In this document: positions 9,572 to 18,590 of the stretch, piece after piece | Position numbering within the stretch: position 1 is the first letter of the stretch | How the letters are laid out: each line of letters begins with the position of its first letter | NCBI GenBank assembly: GCA_902363395.1 | Contig: CABIZZ010000001.1 | Coordinates: 1,054,001 to 1,118,000, forward strand | DNA length: 64,000 bases | DNA from: Streptococcaceae bacterium | Lineage (GTDB): Bacteria > Bacillota > Bacilli > Lactobacillales > Streptococcaceae | Reading direction: 5' to 3' | Made by a program: the position numbers and the translations under genes | Notes under the pieces: generated by a model | Database searches by the model: none | What the model was told of the DNA's origin: nothing | What the model saw: only the letters and a program-made list of their open reading frames with translations

Positions 9572-9601
9572 AGTCTACCATGTAATTACACGAGCTGTCA
9601 A
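9572..9601 (-). promoter_or_regulatory. Sigma-70 promoter of the asd RNA
   Basis: Minus strand: TTGACA (9596-9601), an 18-nt spacer, TAGACT (9572-9577). It places the transcript start near 9565, at the 5' edge of the RNA structure. Confidence 0.65.
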
Positions 9602-9659
9602 GAGGCTCGTTCTATTCTTCCTTTAAAAAATTTGAGCTGAGTTAAGCTCCTTCTGGTTT

Positions 9660-10172
9660 TTACAATAGAGATTTCACAGGCCCTTCTATAGATTTTTGCA
9701 TCCAGACAATATCATGCCATTGATCAAATTTATAGCCAATTTTAGGAAAGTGAGCAACTTTCACATAGCCTCGTTTCTCATGGAGGGCAATGCTAGCTGG
9801 ATTTGGCAGAGCGATGCAAGCTAAGAACCGCAAATAACCACGCGCCTCTAACTCGATCTCTAATGCCTCATACAAACGAGAACCCAGTCCTTGCCCACGA
9901 TAATCCTGATCTACATAGACAGATACTTCCACCGCCCAATCATATGCTGATCGATCATAATAGGTTGAGGCATAGGTATAAGCAAGGACTTGACCGTCTA
10001 CTTCAGCTACTAAATAGGGAAAACGTTGAAGGATCTTTTCGATACGCCCTTCAAATTCCTCAATCGTCGGAACCTGGTATTCAAAAGTGATGGCTGTTAT
10101 CTCAACATAAGGGGCATAAATCCTGACAAGTTCAGGAGCATCTTCAAGTGTGACGGGTCTTATCTTCAGCAT
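9660..10172 (-). CDS. GNAT N-acetyltransferase, phosphinothricin-acetyltransferase-like
   Basis: A single GNAT domain of 170 residues. It begins MLKIRPVTLEDAPELVRIYA; the YVEITAITFEYQVPTIEEF segment resembles the PAT/MnaT subgroup that acetylates phosphinothricin or methionine sulfone/sulfoximine. The acetyl-CoA loop is DYRGQGLGSRLYEAL near residue 100, and LPNPASIALHEKRGY follows. Start at 10172 with GAGAAG upstream. It stands alone between fhs and asd. The substrate is not identifiable from sequence; no link to herbicide resistance is implied. Confidence 0.8.
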   Translation of the reverse strand: MLKIRPVTLEDAPELVRIYAPYVEITAITFEYQVPTIEEFEGRIEKILQRFPYLVAEVDGQVLAYTYASTYYDRSAYDWAVEVSVYVDQDYRGQGLGSRLYEALEIELEARGYLRFLACIALPNPASIALHEKRGYVKVAHFPKIGYKFDQWHDIVWMQKSIEGPVKSLL

Positions 10173-10213
10173 GGTCTTCTCACTTTCTATCTCTCTATTA
10201 TACCCCAAAAGGA

Positions 10214-10243
10214 CAAAAATAGAGGTTGTCAGCCAACCTCTAT
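10214..10243 (-). terminator. Intrinsic terminator of fhs
   Basis: Minus strand: ATAGAGGTTG, loop, CAACCTCTAT, then TTTTTG. A 10-bp perfect stem just after fhs. Confidence 0.85.
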
Positions 10244-10252
10244 ATATGTTTG

Positions 10253-11923
10253 TTAGAACAAGCCTAAAGCAGTACCATCTTCTGCCACATCCATGTTCAA
10301 AGCAGCAGGACGTTTTGGTAATCCAGGCATAGTCATCACTTCACCTGTCAAAGCAACAATGAAGCCTGCACCAGTCTTAGGTACCAATTCGCGAATGGTA
10401 ATGTCAAAACCAGACGGCGCCCCGAGGAGACTTGGATCATCTGAGAAACTATATTGGGTCTTAGCCATACAAACTGGCAACTTGTCCCAGCCATTTTTCA
10501 CGATCTGAGCAATCTGAGTTTTGGCTTTCTTCTCAAAGACAACATTGTCGGCCCGGTAAATTTCTTGGGCAATCTTAGTGATCTTTTCTTCAACAGAAAG
10601 GTCATTATCATAAAGACGACTGTAATTGGCTGGACTTGTTTCAAGTGTCTCCACTACTGTTTCTGCTAGGGCCAACCCTCCATCAGCACCATCAGCCCAA
10701 ACGCTCGCCAATTCAACAGGAACTTGAATAGAAGCACAGAGTTCTTTCAGAGCTGTAATTTCAGCTTCTGTATCTGTGACAAATTCATTAATAGCCACTA
10801 CCACAGGAACTCCGAATTTACGCATATTTTCTACGTGGCGCTCCAAGTTAGCAAAACCTGAACGAACAGCTTCTACGTTTTCCTCAGAAAGAGCATCTTT
10901 GGCAACTCCACCATTCATCTTCAAAGCACGAATCGTTGCGACAATCACCACTGCAGATGGGCTAACAGGAAGATTTGGTGTTTTGATATCCAAGAATTTT
11001 TCAGCTCCCAAATCCGCGCCAAAACCTGCTTCTGTCACTACGTAATCGGCTAAACGAAGAGCGGTTGAGGTAGCTAAAACAGAATTACATCCATGGGCAA
11101 TATTAGCAAAAGGTCCACCATGAACAAAGGCTGGCGTTCCATAGATGGTTTGGACCAAGTTTGGCTTGATCGCATCTTTCAGAATCAAGGCAAGCGCCCC
11201 TTCTACTTCTAAATCGCGGACATAAACTGGACTACGATCATAACGGTAACCAATCACAATATTGGCCAAACGACGTTTCAAGTCTTCAATATCTGTCGCC
11301 AAGCAAAGGATGGCCATAATCTCAGAAGCAACGGTGATATCAAATCCGTCTTCACGAGGAATCCCATTGAGCGGTCCACCAAGACCGACCGATACGTGAC
11401 GCAAAGCACGGTCATTCAAGTCCACTACCCGTTTCCAGATAATCCGACGTTGGTCAATGCCTAGCTCATTTCCTTGATGCAAATGATTGTCGATCAAAGC
11501 TGAAAGTGCATTATTTGCTGTCGTAATGGCATGCATATCCCCCGTAAAATGAAGGTTGATATCTTCCATTGGAAGAACTTGGGCATAACCTCCACCTGCT
11601 GCTCCCCCTTTAATCCCCATAACTGGACCTAAAGAAGGTTCGCGAATGGCAATCATGGTTTGTTTTCCAATTTTTTTTAAAGCATCTGCCAAACCAATAG
11701 TAATGGTAGACTTTCCTTCCCCTGCTGGAGTCGGGTTAATCGCTGTTACCAAGATGAGTTTTCCTGGTTCTTCTTTCTGAACGGCTTGGATCTTGTCAAA
11801 GGTTAATTTTGCCTTGTACTTTCCATAGAGTTCTAGGTCATCGAAGTGAATACCCAATTTCTCTACCACATCTGTGATTGGTTTCAATTCAATACTTTGT
11901 GCAATCTCGATATCTGTCTTCAT
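10253..11923 (-). CDS. fhs: Formate--tetrahydrofolate ligase
   Basis: Fhs, 556 residues, makes 10-formyl-THF from formate, THF and ATP for purine synthesis and initiator tRNA formylation. The P-loop [20 protein letters not shown] is at about residues 64-83. Other conserved parts are [20 protein letters not shown] (about 94) and [14 protein letters not shown] (about 297). Length is normal. A PurBox-like element upstream suggests PurR control. It has its own terminator. Confidence 0.98.
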   Translation of the reverse strand: MKTDIEIAQSIELKPITDVVEKLGIHFDDLELYGKYKAKLTFDKIQAVQKEEPGKLILVTAINPTPAGEGKSTITIGLADALKKIGKQTMIAIREPSLGPVMGIKGGAAGGGYAQVLPMEDINLHFTGDMHAITTANNALSALIDNHLHQGNELGIDQRRIIWKRVVDLNDRALRHVSVGLGGPLNGIPREDGFDITVASEIMAILCLATDIEDLKRRLANIVIGYRYDRSPVYVRDLEVEGALALILKDAIKPNLVQTIYGTPAFVHGGPFANIAHGCNSVLATSTALRLADYVVTEAGFGADLGAEKFLDIKTPNLPVSPSAVVIVATIRALKMNGGVAKDALSEENVEAVRSGFANLERHVENMRKFGVPVVVAINEFVTDTEAEITALKELCASIQVPVELASVWADGADGGLALAETVVETLETSPANYSRLYDNDLSVEEKITKIAQEIYRADNVVFEKKAKTQIAQIVKNGWDKLPVCMAKTQYSFSDDPSLLGAPSGFDITIRELVPKTGAGFIVALTGEVMTMPGLPKRPAALNMDVAEDGTALGLF

Positions 11924-12000
11924 CTGAATCTCCTCACTATTTAATAATCCTATTATACAGAAATTTCACAAGGATATATATTTTAAATCTCAAACTTTTC

Positions 12001-12017
12001 CCGTTCGTTCGGTTTTT
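12001..12017 (-). promoter_or_regulatory. PurBox-like PurR site upstream of fhs
   Basis: Minus strand AAAAACCGAACGAACGG contains the PurBox core CCGAAC preceded by A-rich bases (consensus AWWWCCGAACWWT). It lies about 60 bp before a likely fhs start site, whose -10 TATAAT is at 11952-11957. This resembles the activator position used by PurR in Lactococcus. Only one box is clear. Confidence 0.5.
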
Positions 12018-12155
12018 GCTTAGTAATTCTGCTTTTTCAGCCTTTATTCCAATTTCTTATACCCCTCTATATGAAATAACTATGAGTCCCTTCATCGTCT
12101 AGTCTACCGCCTTTGCATCCCCTTGATCAACAATCGTAAGAGCCATGTTCTTGGC

Positions 12156-12184
12156 TTTACTAAAATATAAAATTCTTGTAAAAT
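12156..12184 (+). promoter_or_regulatory. Promoter of coaB, placing the start site at the ATG
   Basis: TTTACT (12156-12161), a 17-nt spacer, TAAAAT (12179-12184). The predicted start site falls on the A of the coaB ATG at 12191, and no Shine-Dalgarno sequence precedes it. Confidence 0.5.
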
Positions 12185-12190
12185 AAGCCT

Positions 12191-12877
12191 ATGAATATTT
12201 TGATTACTTCCGGTGGGACGAGTGAAAAGATTGATCAGGTTCGTTCGATTACCAACCATTCCACTGGTCAACTTGGAAAAATCATTTCCAAACGTTTTTT
12301 AGAGGCAGGTTTTTCTGTGACTCTGGTGACAACCCCAACTGCGGTTCTGCCTAAAGAACATCCTCATTTAAGAAGGATATTCATCAAAAATGTCGCTGAA
12401 CTTCAAACCGTCCTTGAAAAAGAAACTCCAACTCACCAGGTGCTCATCCATGCTATGGCTGTCTCTGACTACAGCCCTGTCTATATGTCAGGTTTCCAGG
12501 CTGTCAAAGAAGCTAGCAATTTAGAGCATTTTCTTCATCAAACCAACCAGGAATCGAAAATTTCTTCAGAAGAAGATTACCAAGTTCTCTTTTTGAAGAA
12601 AAATCCTAAGTTGATTTCCTTAGTAAAAACATGGAATCCAGATATTCGCTTGATTGGCTTTAAACTGCTGGTTGATGTAGCACAGGATCAACTCCTATCC
12701 GTTGCTCGTGCTAGTCTCGAAAAGAATCAGGCAGAAATGATTGTTGCCAATGACTTAAGCGAAATTCAAGACGGAAAACATCGAGCTTACTTAGTTACGA
12801 AAGATGCTACTCAAATAGCCGAAACGAAATTGGATATTGCTCAAAAAATTTATCATCACATTAGGAACAAAGGATAA
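12191..12877 (+). CDS. coaB: Phosphopantothenate--cysteine ligase
   Basis: A monofunctional CoaB of 228 residues that joins cysteine to 4'-phosphopantothenate in CoA synthesis. It opens with NILITSGGTSEKIDQVRSIT (residues 2-21), the nucleotide-binding CoaB signature, and has HAMAVSDYSP near 97 and IRLIGFKLLVD near 157. In most bacteria CoaB is fused to CoaC; streptococci carry separate genes. coaC follows after 5 nt. No ribosome site precedes the ATG, and the -10 box is 6 nt upstream, so a leaderless transcript is possible. Confidence 0.95.
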   Translation: MNILITSGGTSEKIDQVRSITNHSTGQLGKIISKRFLEAGFSVTLVTTPTAVLPKEHPHLRRIFIKNVAELQTVLEKETPTHQVLIHAMAVSDYSPVYMSGFQAVKEASNLEHFLHQTNQESKISSEEDYQVLFLKKNPKLISLVKTWNPDIRLIGFKLLVDVAQDQLLSVARASLEKNQAEMIVANDLSEIQDGKHRAYLVTKDATQIAETKLDIAQKIYHHIRNKG

Positions 12878-12882
12878 AACCT

Positions 12883-13422
12883 ATGGCGAATATACTACTG
12901 GCTGTGACAGGGAGCATTTCTGCCTACAAGGCAGCAGACCTCACTAGTCAATTGACCAAGCTCGGTCACCAGGTAAAGGTTCTGATGACTCCTGCAGCTA
13001 CAGCTTTCATTACCCCTCTAACCCTTCAGGTCCTCTCCAAACAAGCTGTCCTGGTAGAGGTCATGACAGAAGACGATCCAAAACAAATCCAACATATTGA
13101 CTTGGGGAAAGAGGCCGATCTTTTTCTTGTCGCACCTGCTAGTGCCAATACCATTGCAAAATTAGCCCACGGCTTTGCAGATACTATTGTTACCAGCACT
13201 GCTTTGGCCCTCCCATCTGATGTGAAAAAATTCCTAGCACCCGCTATGAATACCAAGATGTTGGACCACCCCGCTACACAAAACAATCTTGAAACCCTAA
13301 AAAGCTACGGCTACCAAATCATCCCACCGCGCGAAGCTTTACTAGCTTGTGGCGATCAGGGATCTGGCGCTTTAGCTTCCATCGAAACCATTCTAACTAT
13401 TATACAGGAGTCGCTCTCATGA
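12883..13422 (+). CDS. coaC: Phosphopantothenoylcysteine decarboxylase
   Basis: A flavoprotein of the HFCD family, 179 residues, which decarboxylates phosphopantothenoylcysteine. N-terminal ILLAVTGSISAYKAADL (residues 4-20) binds FMN. The PASANT motif is at about 86-91 and PAMNTKM at about 124-130. The catalytic cysteine is in LLACGDQGSGAL near the C-terminus. It overlaps the next gene by 4 nt (ATGA), so all three genes are probably translated together. Confidence 0.96.
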   Translation: MANILLAVTGSISAYKAADLTSQLTKLGHQVKVLMTPAATAFITPLTLQVLSKQAVLVEVMTEDDPKQIQHIDLGKEADLFLVAPASANTIAKLAHGFADTIVTSTALALPSDVKKFLAPAMNTKMLDHPATQNNLETLKSYGYQIIPPREALLACGDQGSGALASIETILTIIQESLS

Positions 13423-13991
13423 GAAAATCTTCATCATCCATTGCACAAATTTCTATCTTCTTCGCTATCATGGTGACCATCCATTTTACATCAACCATGA
13501 TCTTCCAATTCTTCCCTTTTCTAATCCCACCGACCTTCGTCCATATTCCAGTGGTGATTGCTTCCATTCTTTACGGACCACGTATTGGTGGGACCTTGGG
13601 ACTCTTGATGGGACTCTTTAGCCTCACCATCAACACCATCGTTCAGTTACCAAGTAGTTATTTATTCAGTCCCTTTGTTGAAAAAGGAAACATTTACTCT
13701 CTGATCATCGTACTGGTTCCCCGTATCCTCATCGGGATCACCCCTTACTTTGTGTACAAGTTGATCCATAATAAAACTGGACTGGCAATTGCTGCAGCAG
13801 TTGGATCTTTCACCAACACTTTCTTTGTGCTTTCAGGTATTTTCATCTTCTTTTCAAAAAATTATCCAGGTGGTATCCAAGCCTTCCTCGGTGCTGTTTT
13901 AACTACTAACTCTTTGATTGAGGTCCTTGCGACAGTCATTCTGACACTAGCGATCATCCCACCTCTCTCAAAAGTTAAGAATTCATTGTAA
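13419..13991 (+). CDS. ECF transporter S component, probable pantothenate-related
   Basis: A 190-residue membrane protein with about five or six helices, beginning RKSSSSIAQISIFFAIMVTI. The segment FVHIPVVIASILYGPRIGGTLG (about residues 36-57) is characteristic of ECF S components. It overlaps coaC by ATGA, so the true start is the ATG at 13419. Its place after coaB-coaC suggests a role in CoA precursor uptake, probably pantothenate, using the shared EcfAAT module encoded elsewhere. Specificity is inferred from context only. Confidence 0.8.
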   Translation: MRKSSSSIAQISIFFAIMVTIHFTSTMIFQFFPFLIPPTFVHIPVVIASILYGPRIGGTLGLLMGLFSLTINTIVQLPSSYLFSPFVEKGNIYSLIIVLVPRILIGITPYFVYKLIHNKTGLAIAAAVGSFTNTFFVLSGIFIFFSKNYPGGIQAFLGAVLTTNSLIEVLATVILTLAIIPPLSKVKNSL

Positions 13992-14004
13992 GTCATTTTC
14001 GTTT

Positions 14005-14037
14005 ATCACACTTTTCAAATGAAGGTGTGATTTTTTT
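14005..14037 (+). terminator. Intrinsic terminator of the coaBC operon
   Basis: ATCACAC, 13-nt loop, GTGTGAT, then TTTTTT. It directly follows the S-component gene. Confidence 0.8.
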
Positions 14038-14101
14038 GTGGACACTCAGCATATAAATTTGAAAACAATTGCTATTGAATCTAGTTTTTTCAGAAAAAAA
14101 A

Positions 14102-14110
14102 TGCTATAAT
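14102..14110 (+). promoter_or_regulatory. Extended -10 promoter of pgm
   Basis: TGCTATAAT fits an extended -10 (TGnTATAAT), 36 nt before the pgm start codon. No good -35 is seen at normal spacing. A conventional AAGGAG lies before the ATG. Confidence 0.6.
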
Positions 14111-14146
14111 GTAAGCGATTAATTTATAGAAATAAGGAGTTGCACT

Positions 14147-15865
14147 ATGACTTATCAAGAAAACTTCCAAAAATGGGCTGATTTCGCTGACCTACCAGAT
14201 TACCTTCGTCGTGATTTGGAAAGCATGGATGAAAAAACGAAGGAAGACGCCTTCTACACAAACCTTGAATTCGGTACTGCTGGTATGCGTGGATTGATTG
14301 GTGCGGGGACTAACCGTATTAACATCTATGTGGTTCGCCAAGCAACTGAAGGTTTGGCTCGTTTGATCGAATCTAAAGGTGGAAATGAAAAAGAACGTGG
14401 TGTAGCCATCGCCTACGATAGCCGTCACTTCTCTCCAGAATTTGCCTTTGAATCAGCAGCCGTTCTTGCTAAACACGGTATTAAATCCTATGTCTTTGAA
14501 AGTCTCCGTCCAACTCCAGAACTTTCATTTGCTGTTCGTCACCTCAACTGCTTCGCAGGGATCATGATTACTGCTAGCCACAACCCTGCTCCGTTTAACG
14601 GATACAAGGTTTACGGTGAAGATGGTGGTCAAATGCCTCCACACGACGCGGACGCTTTGACAACCTACATCCGTGCCATCGACAATCCATTCGCTGTAGA
14701 AGTTGCGGATGTTGAAGCTGAAAAAGCATCTGGTTTAATTGAAGTCATTGGTGAAGCTGTCGATACTGAATACCTCAAAGAAGTCAAAGACGTTAACATC
14801 AACCCTGCCTTGATTGAAGAATTCGGTAAAGACATGAAGATTGTCTATACTCCTCTTCACGGTACTGGTGAAATGTTGGCTCGTCGTGCTCTTGCTCAAG
14901 CAGGATTTGACTCTGTACAAGTCGTGGAAGCTCAAGCAACGCCAGACCCAGACTTCTCAACTGTAAAATCACCAAACCCAGAAAGCCAAGCAGCCTTTGC
15001 ACTTGCTGAAGAACTTGGTCGCCAAGTAGGCGCTGATGTTCTTGTCGCAACTGACCCTGACGCTGACCGTGTTGGTGTTGAAGTTCTTCAAAAAGACGGT
15101 AGCTACCTTAACCTTTCAGGGAACCAAATCGGGGCTATCATGGCTAAGTACATCTTGGAAGCTCACAAAAATGCTGGTACCCTTCCAGAAAATGCAGCCC
15201 TTTGCAAATCTATCGTATCAACTGACTTGGTAACGAAGATTGCTGAAAGCTATGGCGCAACTATGTTTAACGTCTTAACTGGTTTTAAATTCATCGCTGA
15301 AAAGATTCAAGAATTCGAAGAAAAACACAATCACACTTACATGATGGGATTTGAAGAAAGCTTCGGTTACTTGATCAAACCATTCGTACGTGATAAAGAT
15401 GCGATTCAAGCTGTCCTTGTCGTTGCTGAGCTTGCTGCTTACTACCGCTCTCGTGGTTTGACACTTGCTGACGGTATCGAGGAAATCTACAAAGAGTACG
15501 GCTACTATGCTGAAAAGACAATCTCTGTTACCCTCTCTGGTGTTGACGGTGCTGAGCAAATCAAGGCGATTATGGCAAAATTCCGTGAAAACGGTCCAAA
15601 AGAATTTAACGCAACAGCAGTTTCAATCACTGAAGACTTTAAAGCACAAACATCTACTGCTGCTGATGGCACTGTAACAACCTTGACAACTCCTCCAAGT
15701 GATGTATTGAAATACACACTTGCTGATGGTTCTTGGATTGCCGTTCGCCCTTCAGGTACAGAACCAAAAATCAAGTTCTACATTGCAGTTGTTGGTGAAA
15801 GCAACGAAGATTCTCAAGCTAAAATTGCTAACATCGAAGCTGAAATCAATGCCTTTGTAAAATAA
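14147..15865 (+). CDS. pgm: Phosphoglucomutase (alpha-D-phosphohexomutase family)
   Basis: A 572-residue enzyme that interconverts glucose 1- and 6-phosphate, supplying UDP-glucose, capsule and wall sugars. The phosphoserine loop is MITASHNPAPFNGYK (about residues 143-157); the metal loop is ATDPDADRVGVEV (about 302-314); the sugar loop contains GFEESFGYL (about 404); the phosphate-binding RPSGTEPKIKFY lies near the C-terminus. Length is typical of the long Firmicutes form. Codon use is strongly biased, consistent with high expression. Confidence 0.97.
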   Translation: MTYQENFQKWADFADLPDYLRRDLESMDEKTKEDAFYTNLEFGTAGMRGLIGAGTNRINIYVVRQATEGLARLIESKGGNEKERGVAIAYDSRHFSPEFAFESAAVLAKHGIKSYVFESLRPTPELSFAVRHLNCFAGIMITASHNPAPFNGYKVYGEDGGQMPPHDADALTTYIRAIDNPFAVEVADVEAEKASGLIEVIGEAVDTEYLKEVKDVNINPALIEEFGKDMKIVYTPLHGTGEMLARRALAQAGFDSVQVVEAQATPDPDFSTVKSPNPESQAAFALAEELGRQVGADVLVATDPDADRVGVEVLQKDGSYLNLSGNQIGAIMAKYILEAHKNAGTLPENAALCKSIVSTDLVTKIAESYGATMFNVLTGFKFIAEKIQEFEEKHNHTYMMGFEESFGYLIKPFVRDKDAIQAVLVVAELAAYYRSRGLTLADGIEEIYKEYGYYAEKTISVTLSGVDGAEQIKAIMAKFRENGPKEFNATAVSITEDFKAQTSTAADGTVTTLTTPPSDVLKYTLADGSWIAVRPSGTEPKIKFYIAVVGESNEDSQAKIANIEAEINAFVK

Positions 15866-15876
15866 GCAACCACAAA

Positions 15877-15907
15877 AGATGAGATCAACCAATCTCATCT
15901 TTTTTTC
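15877..15907 (+). terminator. Intrinsic terminator of pgm
   Basis: AGATGAGAT, 6-nt loop, ATCTCATCT, then a run of seven T. Confidence 0.9.
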
Positions 15908-15974
15908 GTATCAAAATACAGCATTTTTTCGCCCTTTATGGCATACTAGATTTATAAGAAAGCGAGGTAATCTC

Positions 15975-16322
15975 ATGGAACAATTTTTAGAAGATATTAA
16001 AGATCTTGAAGTAACCACTGTTGCGCGTGCGCAAGAAGCCATCGACCAAAAAGAAACAGCAACCTTCTTTATTGGACGCAAGACTTGCCCATATTGCCGT
16101 AAGTTCGCTGCTAAATTAGCAACTGTAGTAGCCGAAACTAAAGCTCATATCTACTTCATTAATAGTGAAGAACCAAGTCAACTGGATGCTTTGCAAGCTT
16201 TCCGCTCTACCTATGGCATTCCTACTGTTCCAGGATTTTTACATGTCGAAGCCGGTGAAGTTACCGTTCGCTGCGACTCATCCATGTCAGAAGAAGAAAT
16301 CAAAGCATTCGCTCATCTATAA
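15975..16322 (+). CDS. Thioredoxin-like protein (bacteriocin-transport-accessory type)
   Basis: A small thioredoxin-fold protein, 115 residues, with the redox motif GRKTCPYCRKFAAKL (CPYC at about residues 36-39) and the cis-proline in YGIPTVPGF. It has no signal peptide, so it should be cytoplasmic. It resembles proteins annotated as bacteriocin transport accessory protein in streptococci, but no bacteriocin genes are nearby. The start at 15975 (MEQFLEDIKDLE) is chosen because the upstream frame runs through the pgm terminator. Confidence 0.8.
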   Translation: MEQFLEDIKDLEVTTVARAQEAIDQKETATFFIGRKTCPYCRKFAAKLATVVAETKAHIYFINSEEPSQLDALQAFRSTYGIPTVPGFLHVEAGEVTVRCDSSMSEEEIKAFAHL

Positions 16323-16326
16323 AAAA

Positions 16327-16357
16327 ATAGCTAGAGATGTTTCTCTAGCTATTTTTC
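16327..16357 (+). terminator. Terminator between the convergent thioredoxin-like gene and mutY
   Basis: ATAGCTAGAGA, TGTT loop, TCTCTAGCTAT, then TTTTC. A perfect 11-bp stem; the right arm includes the mutY stop codon. An A-run on the left makes it potentially bidirectional. Confidence 0.8.
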
Positions 16358-17500
16358 ATTTTCTGTAAAAGTCGTCCAAATCTTTTGCTGGGGTTTGGCA
16401 AAAGGATAGGCCGAAAATTCTTCTGGTTGCAACCAAACAGTCGATTCACTGGTTGCTTGTTCTCCTTCTTTTACTAGGCCGTAACGAAGTTGAACCTGCC
16501 ACTTGCGGTGCGAAAAGATATGCTGGACCATGGGATAAGTTCTCTCTTGCCAATCAATGACTAAGTCATAGTCCTGTTCAAAGGAGAGAATCTCTAGATT
16601 GCCCTCTGCTTGTTCTTTCTCGTCCAGCAGAGATAATTGGCCCAGGTTCTCAGATAGACTATCCACTTCAATCAAGGGAAAATGCCAGAAGCCTGACAAG
16701 AGTCCTTCTCGCTCATTTTTCTCCAGCAAGTAGCGCCCTTGGCTATCCTTGATAATAAAGGCTGTAAGATAGACTGGTACTGGTTTCTTCTTAGGAGCCT
16801 TGATGGGATAACGATCCATGGTCCCATGTTGGTAGGCCGCACTAAACTCCTTGACAGGACTCTCTTCCGGCCGTGGGTTGACTGGGGACTCGATATCTGA
16901 GCCCAAATCCATCAAAGCCTGATTGAAATCACCCGGACGCTCTGGATCGATCAAGACTTCCATCATGGCTTGAAAAATCTTACGATTAGTCGGAACTCCG
17001 ATATCGTAGTCAACCTCAAACAAACGAGCTAAAACCCGCATGACATTGCCATCCACTGCTGGCTCTGGCAAGCCAAAAGCAATACTGGCAATGGCACCAG
17101 CTGTATAAGTTCCAATTCCCTTGAGTTTTGAGATAGCCTCATAGCTTGATGGGAAAACACCCCCATGGTCCTCCATGATTTGCTGAGCAGCTTTCTGCAT
17201 GTTGCGGACCCGTGAGTAATAGCCCAAGCCCTCCCAAGCTTTTAAGAGCTTTTCTTCTGGAGCCTGAGCCAGATCCGCAATCGTCGGAAACCAGTCTAAA
17301 AAACGCTCATAATAGGGAATAACCGTATCGACACGTGTCTGCTGGAGCATAATCTCTGAGATCCATATTTTATAAGGATCCTGTGTCCGTCTCCAGGGGA
17401 GATCTCGTTTATTGGCATCATACCAGGCTAATAACTTTTCTCGGAAAGAGGCAATTTTTTCCTCCTCCCACATGATAATCCCGTAATCTTTTAAATCCAT
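16349..17500 (-). CDS. mutY: A/G-specific adenine glycosylase lacking the Fe-S cluster cysteines
   Basis: MutY, 383 residues, removes A mispaired with 8-oxoG. The glycosylase core is intact: EIMLQQTRVDTVIPYYERF with the catalytic Glu, the helix-hairpin-helix LKGIGTYTAGAIASIAF, and the catalytic Asp in AVDGNVMRVLARLFEV. The C-terminal NUDIX-like 8-oxoG recognition domain starts near VPVYLTAFI. All four cysteines of the usual C-x6-C-x2-C-x5-C cluster are missing: the region reads DIESPVNPRPEESPVKEFSA. Clusterless MutY is known in some lactic acid bacteria. The start at MDLKDYGIIMW follows streptococcal homologues. Confidence 0.95.
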   Translation of the reverse strand: MDLKDYGIIMWEEEKIASFREKLLAWYDANKRDLPWRRTQDPYKIWISEIMLQQTRVDTVIPYYERFLDWFPTIADLAQAPEEKLLKAWEGLGYYSRVRNMQKAAQQIMEDHGGVFPSSYEAISKLKGIGTYTAGAIASIAFGLPEPAVDGNVMRVLARLFEVDYDIGVPTNRKIFQAMMEVLIDPERPGDFNQALMDLGSDIESPVNPRPEESPVKEFSAAYQHGTMDRYPIKAPKKKPVPVYLTAFIIKDSQGRYLLEKNEREGLLSGFWHFPLIEVDSLSENLGQLSLLDEKEQAEGNLEILSFEQDYDLVIDWQERTYPMVQHIFSHRKWQVQLRYGLVKEGEQATSESTVWLQPEEFSAYPFAKPQQKIWTTFTENEK

Positions 17501-17555
17501 CATATTCCTAGTATACCATAGAATGACTTCTACTTTAGAGATTCTGACTCTACCA

Positions 17556-17585
17556 TAAAAAGGCCTAGGAAACACCTAAGCCTTT
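17556..17585 (-). terminator. Intrinsic terminator of pta
   Basis: Minus strand: AAGGCTTAGG, TGTTT loop, CCTAGGCCTT, then TTTT. One G-U pair in a 10-bp stem. Confidence 0.8.
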
Positions 17586-17594
17586 CAATCATTC

Positions 17595-18569
17595 TTATCG
17601 TTCCACAGCTTGAGCTGCTGTGATCAAGGTCAATTTGTAAACGTCATCTGCATTACATCCGCGAGAAAGGTCGTTAACTGGTTTGTTCAACCCTTGCAAA
17701 ACTGGTCCTACTGCAGCAAAGCCACCGAGACGTTCTGCCATCTTGTACCCAATGTTACCCGCCTCAATACCTGGGAAGATAAAGACATTGGCTTGTCCTG
17801 CCACCTTGCTTCCTGGAGCTTTCAATGCTGCTGTTTCTGGTATAAAGGCAGCGTCAAATTGCAATTCCCCATCAATTTCAAGGTCTGGACGAAGTTCATG
17901 AGCGATTTTTGTTGCTTCCACAACTTTATCAACACTTTCACCGAAACCAGAACCTTTGGTTGAATAGCTCAACATGGCGATTTTCGGATCGATGCCAAAC
18001 ATCTTGGCTGTGATAGCAGAGTTGATGGCAATTTCAGCCAAACCTTCAGCATCTGGATTGATGTTAATCGCACAGTCTCCAAACAAGTAACGTTCAGAAC
18101 CACGAACCATGAGGAAGGCACCTGAAGTGCGTTTGACATTTGGACGAGTTTTGATAATTTGAAGGGCTGGACGAACAGTTGCAGCTGTTGAGTGAATCGC
18201 ACCTGAAACCATACCATCAACGATTCCCAGATGTACCAACATAACACCAAAGTAGTTGACATCGTCTTGCAAAATTTGACGTGCTTCTTCTTCTGTCATT
18301 TTACCCTTCCGACGTTCTACCAAGGAAGCTACCATCTCATCAAAGCCTGCGTAAGAATGCGGGTCGATAACTTCGTATCCTTCCAAAACTCCTTCAATTT
18401 CAAGGTAAATACGAATCTTATCTGGATTACCAAGCAAGACAGGTGTAACGTCTGTTTCTTTTACAATCCGTTTTGCTGCTTGCAGAATACGAGGCTCTTC
18501 CCCTTCTGGTAACACAATACGAGCATTCTTACCAACGAGGTTGGTTTTGAGGCTTTCAAAAACTTCCAT
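17595..18569 (-). CDS. pta: Phosphate acetyltransferase
   Basis: Pta, 324 residues, the short form without the N-terminal regulatory domains. It converts acetyl-CoA and phosphate to acetyl phosphate for ATP formation via acetate kinase; in streptococci this pool can also affect response regulators. Family segments include ARIVLPEGEEPRILQAA (about 17), GMVSGAIHSTAATVRPALQI (about 118), and LSYSTKGSGFGESVDKV (about 200). It closes the relQ-nadK-rlu-pta cluster, 21 nt after the pseudouridine synthase, with AAAGGAG before its ATG. Confidence 0.97.
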   Translation of the reverse strand: MEVFESLKTNLVGKNARIVLPEGEEPRILQAAKRIVKETDVTPVLLGNPDKIRIYLEIEGVLEGYEVIDPHSYAGFDEMVASLVERRKGKMTEEEARQILQDDVNYFGVMLVHLGIVDGMVSGAIHSTAATVRPALQIIKTRPNVKRTSGAFLMVRGSERYLFGDCAININPDAEGLAEIAINSAITAKMFGIDPKIAMLSYSTKGSGFGESVDKVVEATKIAHELRPDLEIDGELQFDAAFIPETAALKAPGSKVAGQANVFIFPGIEAGNIGYKMAERLGGFAAVGPVLQGLNKPVNDLSRGCNADDVYKLTLITAAQAVER

Positions 18570-18590
18570 GAGTTTCTCCTTTGAAAAAAA

